A model generated the notes under the pieces. It ran no database searches. It was not told where the DNA came from and saw nothing but the letters and a program-made list of their open reading frames with translations. This document shows positions 6,897 to 14,420 of a stretch of DNA of 43,263 nt, piece after piece (position 1 is the stretch's first letter; each line of letters starts with the position of its first letter). Source of the DNA: Alteromonadaceae bacterium UBA2620 (GTDB lineage Bacteria > Pseudomonadota > Gammaproteobacteria > Enterobacterales > Alteromonadaceae); contig DDJQ01000011.1 of assembly GCA_002339125.1 (NCBI GenBank), positions 1-43,263 of the forward strand, given 5' to 3'. The translations under genes and the position numbers were made by a program.

Positions 6897-8837
6897 TTAC
6901 CAGATGACTTCGTGAGTATTGCCGGTGGTTACGTCCACCAGACCGCCCGGATTCCCCTCATAAGGCGCTACCAGTTGCCACTTCCACGGCGCTGCGGTTA
7001 AAAAGGCAAAACGCATTCTTTCCGGTAATCCATTGGCATTAATCCAGGCCATTTTATCGGCCTGATGATGAAGGTTTTCCATTTCTGCTGCGACCTCATT
7101 TACCGGCCGGGCTGTCATTAATCCGCCAACGTCCAGGCGCACCTTAGCAACCACCTTGCCATCATTCACCAGCGCCCAGCCGCCGCCCATATTGGCTACG
7201 GTGTTAGCCGCCAGCGCCATGGCATAATCGTCGTTACCCATAGTCCAGATATTGTGCAGATCATGAGATTGCGAACTGGCCAGTGCCGACCCCGGTGTTT
7301 TAGGCCCCACGTTTTGCCAGATCATCTTCGACACCGCCGCCGTACCATGATACCGTTCGACCACGGCCACCTTAATCAGGCCAGCTTCCGGATCGGCTTT
7401 AACGGTGCCATCCTCAGCCACCGGTAGTTCTTTGGTAATAAACTCCGGCTCAAACCAGAACGGCTCCAACAGTGCAGCATTTACCGTTTCACGGCCCTCA
7501 GGAGCGATTATAATAAAATCTGCGGCTATCAGTTCCCGTCCCACATTCATGGTATCAGTTGCCCACTGTGGGTATTCTATTTCGGGGATGGGTAAAAGGT
7601 ATTCGCCGTTATCAGCTGCCAGCTGACCATTGGCGTAAACCCGCTCAATCGTCACAGTTTGCGGATCGGACAACAATACAACATCGGCATAACGCCCCGG
7701 GGCCAGAGCACCCACCAGGTGGTCGATATTGAAATGGCGGGCCGTATTATAACTGCCCAGCTGGTAAGCAATTTCAAGCGGCACGCCCAGTTCAATAGCG
7801 CTGCGAATATTATAATCCATCGAGCCCAGCTGCAGGGTGGCAAACACGTCGCGATCGTCGGTAGTTACCGAGACATTGCTCCAGTCTTTCAGGCCAATTT
7901 CCAGTAATTTCGGAAACAAAGAGTCCATGCCAGCCTGTTTAATTTCTAAAAATACGCCGCGGCGTAATTTCTCAATACCTTCGTCAGCCAGTCGTACCTC
8001 GTGATCAGAGGCCAGCCCTGCCGCGGCAAAGGCACTGATGTCGGTTTGTGAGGTAAGGTTCATGCCATGGCCTTCCACTACACCGCGGTAGTCGTAGGTT
8101 GCCTCAATCATTTCCCAGATACGCTGATGACCACCGTTATCGGCATTGATGACTGCCGACCAGTCCATTACTTCACCCAGCGCTACCACCCGCGGATCAT
8201 AGGTTAAGAAATCGCGCATCTCGTTATAACCGTAGTAACCACCGCCCGATTCATAAACTGTTGGCGGCGTTGCCGAACCGATAGCCGGGAAGATTTTAAG
8301 CGTGCTGCCTTTGCGTTCTGCCTCAAGCCAGAATTCGGCGTTACGATTACCCACCACATTGGATATCTCGTGAGAGCCTTCCACCGTCCAGGTATTGCCG
8401 TGAGGGATCACCAGCGCCGCTTCATACTCCGGCGTCAGGTAAGAGCTTTCTATGTGTTTATGCGACTCACCAAATCCCGGTACTGCCCACAGCCCGTTTG
8501 CATCATAAGAGTTTTGTGTTTCGCCCGGCCAGGTACCGGTATCTCCCACCCAGGCAATACGGTTATGCGCAATAACGATATCCTGTGCGGGTAGCCACTC
8601 CTGGGTAAACACATTAAGCAGCGTTACGTTCTGGATAACCAACTCGGCTGTTTCCCGACCAAGAGCAACCTGCGTTAATGCCTGGCGGGTTTTCACTTCC
8701 TCTTTAAATACATGAGTGTCAACCGGCGCATCGGTATCTGACACGGCTTCCTGCTTAGTTTCATTCTGGGGAGTACAGGCACTAAGCAAAACACTAATAA
8801 ACAGTGTCGCGGCGAGAGGATAACGGGTGGCAGACAT
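6897..8837 (-). CDS. Exported lipoprotein of the adenine deaminase family
   Basis: A 646-residue amidohydrolase resembling adenine deaminase (Ade). The active-site landmarks are present: ESHKHIESS (HxH), GSHEI, GEVMDW, EGHGMNL, SDHEV and TTDDRD, and a C-terminal Ade-like domain ends the protein. Unlike cytoplasmic Ade it begins with a lipoprotein signal, LLSAC, giving Cys21, then an acidic linker. The start at 8837 is set by CAGGAG about 8 bp upstream; a longer frame would bury the signal. The usual DPHE reads GSHE here, so one Asp is replaced. It should act in the periplasm or on the cell surface, possibly on purines or another cyclic amide (inference). Cotranscribed with the HupE-like gene. 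Confidence 0.85.
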   Translation of the reverse strand: MSATRYPLAATLFISVLLSACTPQNETKQEAVSDTDAPVDTHVFKEEVKTRQALTQVALGRETAELVIQNVTLLNVFTQEWLPAQDIVIAHNRIAWVGDTGTWPGETQNSYDANGLWAVPGFGESHKHIESSYLTPEYEAALVIPHGNTWTVEGSHEISNVVGNRNAEFWLEAERKGSTLKIFPAIGSATPPTVYESGGGYYGYNEMRDFLTYDPRVVALGEVMDWSAVINADNGGHQRIWEMIEATYDYRGVVEGHGMNLTSQTDISAFAAAGLASDHEVRLADEGIEKLRRGVFLEIKQAGMDSLFPKLLEIGLKDWSNVSVTTDDRDVFATLQLGSMDYNIRSAIELGVPLEIAYQLGSYNTARHFNIDHLVGALAPGRYADVVLLSDPQTVTIERVYANGQLAADNGEYLLPIPEIEYPQWATDTMNVGRELIAADFIIIAPEGRETVNAALLEPFWFEPEFITKELPVAEDGTVKADPEAGLIKVAVVERYHGTAAVSKMIWQNVGPKTPGSALASSQSHDLHNIWTMGNDDYAMALAANTVANMGGGWALVNDGKVVAKVRLDVGGLMTARPVNEVAAEMENLHHQADKMAWINANGLPERMRFAFLTAAPWKWQLVAPYEGNPGGLVDVTTGNTHEVIW

Positions 8838-9203
8838 AACAATACTCCTGACTGGCAAAGATAATGAGTGGCAACGGGTAACGCCGCAGGCTGGCAATGG
8901 TCAGAATCTTTATCGACTGATTGCTGCGGGCTAACAACTATGGGCAATGTAGTAGCAATTGTGGTGCCAGATAACTGACCAAACAGTCAAACCCGAAGCC
9001 ATCCCGAAGCTAACCCGCATAGAGTGGCGATAGGCCGCTCTATGCGGGTTAGCCGCAATTACGCAGGCAAAAGTGGACTGCGTGCACCAATGGGTTACAT
9101 CTATGCACTGCGAACTGGCAGATATATTTTTCTGGCAGGCAATCTGTACGGCCTGCTCTCACGTATAGCTCAACATGAAAACCAAGCCCGTCAATAAGCA
9201 GCT
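8838..9203. other. 366-bp divergent intergenic region
   Basis: This stretch separates the exported deaminase gene (minus) from the photolyase gene (plus) and must hold both promoters. I see no convincing gene and no clear sigma-70 pair. Its only outstanding element is the long hairpin at 9010-9052, listed separately. The short phrase CCCGAAGC occurs twice just left of it (near 8991 and 9003). Confidence 0.6.
9010..9052. repeat. 43-nt near-perfect hairpin (19-bp stem)
   Basis: Arms CTAACCCGCATAGAGTGGC (9010-9028) and 9034-9052 pair over 19 bp with one wobble; the loop is GATAG. No T-tract follows on either strand, so it is not a typical terminator. It could be a REP/MITE-like mobile hairpin, a large operator or an RNA structure. 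Confidence 0.75.
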
Positions 9204-10709
9204 ATGACATCATCGGTACCGCCCAAGCTCACTGTGGTGTGGTTTAAGCGTGACCTGCGATTACAGGATCACGAACCGCTTCATCATGCAGTATCTGTTG
9301 CTACCGATATGGGTTATCCGGTGTTACCGCTGTATCTTTTTGAACCGGATATCATGGCCGACCCGCACCATTCAGAACGCCACTGGCGGTTTGTGTGGCA
9401 AAGCCTGCTGGCCATGCAGCGCACGTTACAGGCTGCCGGGGGCGAACTGCATGTCAGCTACGAAAACGCTGTAGCGTTTTATCGCCGGCTGATAGCGGCA
9501 CACCCACACATCGAAGTGGTGAGTTATGCCGAAACCGGGCTGCATTGTACCTTTGAGCGGGATAAGCAACTCAGCGCGCTGCTTAAGGCGCACAACGTCA
9601 ACTGGCAGGAGTTTCCCTATGCCGGGGTGCAGCGCGGTATTACGCACCGGCGCACCTGGCATCAGCGGTGGCAACAAGTGATGGCCCAACCCGCTTTATC
9701 GACTGATCTTCATCACCCACACTGGTACGTTAATAAATCTCTGGTTAACCGGGTACCCGGCGACATTGCCGCGCGTTTGCATCAGCCCGACGATAGCAAG
9801 CAGCCCGGTGGCGAGCACCACGCCCATAAACTGCTGGTAAGTTTTCTGACGGACCGGCATACCCATTATCACCGTCATATCTCCAGCCCGCTGGCCAGCT
9901 TTAACAGCTGCTCCCGGCTGTCGCCCTATTTAGCCTGGGGTAATATCAGCCTGCGCCAGGTTTATCAGGCTTTAAATAGTGCTGGCAGCAAACGCTCGCG
10001 TTCGTTAAGCGCTTTTGCGTCGCGATTACACTGGCATTGCCATTTTATTCAGAAATTCGAAAGTGAGTGCGAACAGGAATTTCGTGCGGTCAATCATGCC
10101 TATAAGCACTTTCCTTATCGCGATGATGACAAGGTTGAAGCCGACCTCGCGGCATGGAAAACAGGCACCACCGGCATACCCATGGTAGATGCCTGTATGC
10201 GCTGTGTTAATCACACTGGTTATTTAAACTTTCGCATGCGTGCCATGCTGGTGAGCTTTCTAACCCATTACCTGCTGATCGACTGGCGGCTGGGTGTGCA
10301 GCATCTGGCTCGTCAGTTCCTCGATTTTGAGCCGGGAATTCATTACCCGCAATTTCAGATGCAGGCAGGCGTAACCGGCACCAATACCCTGCGAATTTAT
10401 AACCCGGTAAAACAGGCTGAAGATAACGATCCCGACGGCAGTTTTATTCGCCAGTGGGTACCGGAAATTGCCCATCTGCCAAACGAGGAACTCTTTGCGC
10501 CCTGGCTAATTCCGCCACTCACCCATATGGCAATGGAGCAACCGGTACCAGAGCGTTACCTGCACCCTGTTGCACAGCCGGATGAGGCCATTACCCGGCA
10601 CCGGGATTTATTATGGAATTGGCGAAAAAGAGATGATGTTAAACGGGAGGCTAGACGGATCCTACATCGCCACTCTATACCTGCCAGCCAGGTAAAGCCT
10701 AATCGCTGA
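9204..10709 (+). CDS. Cryptochrome/photolyase family flavoprotein
   Basis: A 501-residue member of the photolyase/cryptochrome family. The N-terminal Rossmann domain (VVWFKRDLRLQDHEPL) leads to the C-terminal FAD domain with RLSPYLAWGNIS, GIPMVDACMRCVNHTGYLNF, LLIDWRLG and RIYNPVKQ...DPDGSFIRQWVPE. Relative to E. coli Phr, Trp359 of the electron-transfer chain is kept (DWR), but the WQW segment containing Trp382 reads PQF. The chain to FAD must therefore differ. It may repair pyrimidine dimers with blue light or act as a photoreceptor. The gene converges on, and overlaps by 11 bp, the retropepsin-like gene. Confidence 0.9.
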   Translation: MTSSVPPKLTVVWFKRDLRLQDHEPLHHAVSVATDMGYPVLPLYLFEPDIMADPHHSERHWRFVWQSLLAMQRTLQAAGGELHVSYENAVAFYRRLIAAHPHIEVVSYAETGLHCTFERDKQLSALLKAHNVNWQEFPYAGVQRGITHRRTWHQRWQQVMAQPALSTDLHHPHWYVNKSLVNRVPGDIAARLHQPDDSKQPGGEHHAHKLLVSFLTDRHTHYHRHISSPLASFNSCSRLSPYLAWGNISLRQVYQALNSAGSKRSRSLSAFASRLHWHCHFIQKFESECEQEFRAVNHAYKHFPYRDDDKVEADLAAWKTGTTGIPMVDACMRCVNHTGYLNFRMRAMLVSFLTHYLLIDWRLGVQHLARQFLDFEPGIHYPQFQMQAGVTGTNTLRIYNPVKQAEDNDPDGSFIRQWVPEIAHLPNEELFAPWLIPPLTHMAMEQPVPERYLHPVAQPDEAITRHRDLLWNWRKRDDVKREARRILHRHSIPASQVKPNR

Positions 10710-11211
10710 CTGAAACGCTGGCGTGGAGCTGCGACTGGTCACACTGGCTCAGGGTAAGTCTGGCTGGCGCCAACTCAATACCCAGCGGTGCGGCACGACT
10801 AAGCAGTTCCATGCCCAGAATGTTGTGCTCATTGTTCATCACCGCCACGCTGACATTAGTAAACTGGCAATCGTTGCTCAGGCTTAGCAGCGGCACATTA
10901 TACAGCTTCACCTTATGCTGACGGCCATTCGCCAGCCTGGCGATAACCAGACCATCTTCGGTGACCTGCTGAGTTTGTTTGATGCGGGCAAAGGTTGCCT
11001 TATTAAGTACGGTAAGCGAGGAGCCTGTATCAATTAAAAACAGCGTATCAGACTCGTTATCTACCTGACTCTGCAGATAAAGCGTGCCGCCTTCACTGGT
11101 AGTCAGTGCAAAGCTGTTGGCCTGAGCTGTAGTGAGCAGAGCAAGATTGGTGCTTACCAGCACTGCCATGGCGGCAAACAGGGTTTTGACTGGTTTAACA
11201 AACATACGCAT
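10699..11211 (-). CDS. Secreted retropepsin-like aspartic protease
   Basis: A 170-residue protein with a signal peptide (about 1-32, ending AQA). A single aspartic-protease half-domain follows, with LFLIDTGSSLTVLN (catalytic Asp61 in Asp-Thr-Gly-Ser) and the second family motif NILGMELLSRA. Retropepsins have one Asp per chain and act as homodimers. Two Cys (NDC and SQC) could form an extracytoplasmic disulfide. Three start codons are close: GTG 11217, ATG 11211 and ATG 11205; none has a strong Shine-Dalgarno, and 11211 is chosen. It diverges from the GKPPFKR-repeat protein gene, so that protein is a candidate substrate (inference). Its 3' end overlaps the photolyase gene. Confidence 0.85.
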   Translation of the reverse strand: MRMFVKPVKTLFAAMAVLVSTNLALLTTAQANSFALTTSEGGTLYLQSQVDNESDTLFLIDTGSSLTVLNKATFARIKQTQQVTEDGLVIARLANGRQHKVKLYNVPLLSLSNDCQFTNVSVAVMNNEHNILGMELLSRAAPLGIELAPARLTLSQCDQSQLHASVSVSD

Positions 11212-11538
11212 TCTCACTCACTGACTGATTCAGGACTTACCGGGGTGAGTTCATCTTTTGAGACTCAGTGGGTAGTCAGCAAGTTAAGCACCAAAACGTA
11301 GGTGATTGTTTTCAATGGTATGCACTCAGCAGATCCGCCGCCAACGCACAAAATAAGTGCCACACCGCACCAAAACATAACAAACCAAACCAATCCTTAT
11401 CACCAAATGAAGCGTAACACTTAATATTGATAGTTAATTACTATCACGAGATGGTATTACTTTTTATGAAGGGCTTAATTACACTCGTATTGCCTATAAA
11501 AATTGCTAAAACTGTTTTAAATCTTCAAGGACACTACA
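11212..11538. other. 327-bp divergent region between protease and repeat-protein genes
   Basis: AT-rich towards the right. It contains the 19-bp palindrome at 11428-11446 and, further right, CTATAAAAATTGC near 11490, a possible -10 region for the repeat-protein gene. No gene is supported here; a short open frame running into the repeat gene in another frame is rejected. Confidence 0.5.
11428..11446. promoter_or_regulatory. 19-bp palindrome, candidate operator
   Basis: TGATAGT and ACTATCA form perfect 7-bp arms around TAATT, 92 bp before the repeat-protein start. The size and symmetry suit a dimeric regulator. Which of the divergent genes it controls is not visible. Confidence 0.5.
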
Positions 11539-11883
11539 ATGAAATTATCACTTTTGCCTTTATTAGCTGTTTCCTGCTTGTCATTTGCCCATACTTCAGC
11601 CCAGGCTGCACCAGAAATTAACAACACCGATACCACCATGGTTGTTGAGCGCTCTGGTAAACCGCCTTTTAAGCGTACCTTTGTACAAGCCCGCACTGTT
11701 GATGTGGCCCAGTTTGAAACCAGCACGCAATGTGAAGACGTAAAAACCGTAACCCTGCGCGGCAAACCACCGTTTAAACGCTCTACCGAATGTGTTCGGG
11801 TTGTTGACGTTGCACAGTTTGAGGTCGGCTCAGAACAGTCAACCACTGACTTTAGCGGTAAACCACCGTTTAAGCGTCACTAA
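11539..11883 (+). CDS. Small secreted protein with three GKPPFKR repeats
   Basis: A 114-residue protein that I do not recognise. A signal peptide runs to about residue 23 (AQA). GKPPFKR occurs at 40-46, 75-81 and 107-113, the last only one residue before the C-terminus. VDVAQFE occurs at 54-60 and 89-95, so the unit is about 35 residues and is present twice plus a terminal partial copy. Cys65 and Cys85 may pair. The GKPPFKR copies differ at several codon third positions but at no residue, which indicates selection on the peptide. AAGGA (near 11527) supports the ATG. It could be a processed peptide precursor, a binding protein or an envelope component. The divergent neighbour is a secreted aspartic protease. 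Confidence 0.8.
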   Translation: MKLSLLPLLAVSCLSFAHTSAQAAPEINNTDTTMVVERSGKPPFKRTFVQARTVDVAQFETSTQCEDVKTVTLRGKPPFKRSTECVRVVDVAQFEVGSEQSTTDFSGKPPFKRH

Positions 11884-11899
11884 TCCGCTCTGTGCTTCT

Positions 11900-11931
11900 T
11901 CCCCGGGGCCTGCCAGTCGGTTACCCGGGGA
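11900..11931 (+). terminator. GC-rich hairpin after the repeat-protein gene
   Basis: TCCCCGGG (11900-11907) pairs perfectly with CCCGGGGA (11924-11931) across a 16-nt loop, 17 bp after the stop. There is no T-tract, so this may stabilise the 3' end rather than terminate transcription. Confidence 0.4.
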
Positions 11932-12067
11932 TACTCTAAAAACACTTTTGATCCCCGCCCGCCCCGTCATTCGTTTATACCGATTAATCAATAAAATTTA
12001 TTTCATCAATGGTTGTTGTTCCGGTACGGTAAATTAACGGTGACAGCAAAATAAACGGAATTGCATT

Positions 12068-12904
12068 ATGAAGCGTGCCCTCGTTGTAGAAGGAGGCGCC
12101 ATGCGTGGGATCTTTGCCGCCGGCGTCCTCGACAGTTTTCAGCAGCAACAGTATAACCCTTTTGATCTGGTGGTAGGCGTTTCTGCCGGCGCTACCAGTG
12201 CAGCAGGCTACCTGACAGGTAATGCCGAACGTAATCGCCGCATTATCTTACGCATGGCAACCCAGCGGGACTTTTTTAATCCACTGCGATTTGTCATGAA
12301 AGGCCATATGACCGACGTAAAATGGCTGTGGTGTGAATCCCGTGATCGCTACCCTCTCAACGTGGACGCACTGAGCCAGCAGGTACCGCTGCAGGTGGCG
12401 ATTACCAATATGCATACTGGCCGAGCCGAGTATCATCAGGCGACTGCAGAAAACATTGATGAACTAATGGAAGCTACCTGCGCCCTGCCGCTGGTTTACC
12501 GTACACCGCCACAACTGGAGGATGATTTTTATGTGGATGGTGGCGTGGCCGACGCTATTCCGGTACAACATGCTTATCAGCAAGGCTGTCGCGACATTAC
12601 GGTTATTCTGTCGCAGTCCTGGGGCTATCAGAAACCAGAAGAAAAAACACCGTGGATGACCGACAAGATGTTTGCCGATTATCCGGCACTGATCAATACA
12701 ATCCACCAGCGCAGTGCCACCTATAACGAGACACTGAAGTTTATTGCCAATCCGCCGGCCGATTGCAAAATACAAATAATCGCGCCGCCGGCAGACTTTC
12801 CGGTAAAACGTCTGACCATGAATACAGCCAGGCTGATTAAAGGTTACCGAATGGGCCGTCAGTGTGCGCAGCAATATTTCAGTCAGTATACCCGGGCCGC
12901 TTAG
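12068..12904 (+). CDS. Patatin-like phospholipase (YjjU-like)
   Basis: A 278-residue serine lipid acyl hydrolase of the patatin fold. The oxyanion-hole motif EGGAMRGIF is at 8-16, the nucleophile elbow GVSAG has Ser39, and the catalytic dyad Asp is in VDGG (Asp157). There is no signal peptide, so it acts in the cytoplasm or at the inner membrane face. Length and motif order fit the short YjjU-like group. The Shine-Dalgarno is weak (CGGA). Its 3' end overlaps the convergent DUF445 gene by 4 bp. The substrate is probably a phospholipid or other lipid ester, not determinable here. Confidence 0.9.
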   Translation: MKRALVVEGGAMRGIFAAGVLDSFQQQQYNPFDLVVGVSAGATSAAGYLTGNAERNRRIILRMATQRDFFNPLRFVMKGHMTDVKWLWCESRDRYPLNVDALSQQVPLQVAITNMHTGRAEYHQATAENIDELMEATCALPLVYRTPPQLEDDFYVDGGVADAIPVQHAYQQGCRDITVILSQSWGYQKPEEKTPWMTDKMFADYPALINTIHQRSATYNETLKFIANPPADCKIQIIAPPADFPVKRLTMNTARLIKGYRMGRQCAQQYFSQYTRAA

Positions 12905-14190
12905 GCAAGCTGACTGATGGCATATTCAATAGTAAACAGCACACCGCCAATCAGGCCACCAACCAGGGTGCCGTTAATACGCACTTTCTGCAGGTCCTTA
13001 CCGATATTTAATTCAATCTGACGCGCCATGTCGGTGGCATCCCAGCTTTCAATGGTGCGGCGAATATGGTCGGTAAGAAAACCGGCCAGTTCCGGAGCGA
13101 TATAACGGGCAGCTACGCCAATATGATGATTTACTGCTGCTTGTAAGTCTTTATCGGCTAAAAGTCTCGCGCCAGTGTCGCTGAACAACCGGCTCAGTCG
13201 GTTTACCACCTGACCGTCGGCGTTGGCCAGATCATCACTTAACCACTGATGAATATCCTGCCAGATGCGCTGCAGGTAATTGTGCAGAGCCTCGCTTTCC
13301 AGTAGCCGGTTACGGAAATCTTCAAGCTTTTGCTGCGCCACCGGGTCCGTTTCCAGACCGTCGATAAAGCGGGAGATTTGTTCGTTTAACGCCTGCCTGA
13401 CCGGGTGCGCCGGATCGTTATTTATATCCTGCAGAGTGTGGCTAACGGCACTAACGGCAATTGCTGCTCCCTGCTCACTTAACCAGCCAGAAGGCAGTAT
13501 TTTCTCCAGCCGGCGATACTCGGTTTTCAGCCAGATGTTGAGCTTATCGGCAATAAGTGCCTGGGTTTCTTCGCTTTGTAGTGCGCCGGCCAGCTTATCG
13601 ATGAGCTTATCCACCAGCTGTTGGTGACGGTTATCTCTGGTCATCACTCTTAGGGAACCGGCCAGCAGTGCAGCCATGGGGATTTTGCGCAAGCCGCGGT
13701 CTACCGAGCGGCGCAGAGCTTGTTGAATGGGCGTGTCATCAATCACATTTAATAAGCCGGTAAGACTGTCGGCCACATAATGGGCCAGGCGTGCAGCATT
13801 GTTACTTTGCGATAACCACAGGCCCATGGCTTTTGCCGGAGAACTGCGCGCCACCAGGGATTCGATAGCCTGTTCATGAAAGAACTTTTCCTTCACAAAC
13901 TCGGCCAGGTTGGCGGCTATCGTGCGCTGATTGCGAGCCACAATATTGGTATGGGGAATCGGCTTAAAGGCCGGAATAGGCCGAAATAACGCGCTTACGG
14001 CAAACCAGTCAGCCAGGCCCCCGACCAACGCGGCCTCGGCCATCATTTTAATTAAGCCCAGAGCAGTATGGTTACTCAGCGATGGTTGTAAGGTTTGCCA
14101 CACACTGATGCAGATAAACAGGCCCGCCGCGCCCAGTAACCAGAGTCCGGCCTGTCGTTTTGCCCGGCTCAATTGTAGCGCTTTATCCAT
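12901..14190 (-). CDS. DUF445 family membrane protein (YjiN-like)
   Basis: A 429-residue protein. Two N-terminal membrane segments flank ALVGGLADWFAVSALFRPIP (about 55-75), the hallmark of DUF445, and one membrane segment lies at the C-terminus (GTLVGGLIGGVLFTIEYAI). The long middle is helical and charged. ATG 14190 is preferred over 14199 because the AGGGATGGA stretch is well placed as its Shine-Dalgarno and too close to the upstream ATG. It resembles E. coli YjiN. No function is established; the topology suggests an inner-membrane scaffold or stalk (inference). Confidence 0.88.
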   Translation of the reverse strand: MDKALQLSRAKRQAGLWLLGAAGLFICISVWQTLQPSLSNHTALGLIKMMAEAALVGGLADWFAVSALFRPIPAFKPIPHTNIVARNQRTIAANLAEFVKEKFFHEQAIESLVARSSPAKAMGLWLSQSNNAARLAHYVADSLTGLLNVIDDTPIQQALRRSVDRGLRKIPMAALLAGSLRVMTRDNRHQQLVDKLIDKLAGALQSEETQALIADKLNIWLKTEYRRLEKILPSGWLSEQGAAIAVSAVSHTLQDINNDPAHPVRQALNEQISRFIDGLETDPVAQQKLEDFRNRLLESEALHNYLQRIWQDIHQWLSDDLANADGQVVNRLSRLFSDTGARLLADKDLQAAVNHHIGVAARYIAPELAGFLTDHIRRTIESWDATDMARQIELNIGKDLQKVRINGTLVGGLIGGVLFTIEYAISQLA

Positions 14191-14420
14191 AAATTCCATC
14201 CCTGTTCACGGTCGGTTGCTGGTAATGATGTATAGGCAAATAGCCGTTAAGCAAGGGAAAACACACTGATCCCCACACTTTATTTATACCTTTAAATTTT
14301 TTAAAAATTTATTTTTACTATTTTGCATCCAGTCTGGTAACTCGCACGTTTGGCTAATGACGGCTGCTTTAAATCACCCTGCAGTATGGCAGTCTTACTC
14401 ATTACAAGGAGATACGGAAA

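Noticed and set aside
11427..11621. Short hydrophobic open frame overlapping the GKPPFKR gene start
   Set aside because: It is in a different frame from the repeat protein, starts at a non-ATG codon without a ribosome site, and ends inside the better-supported gene.
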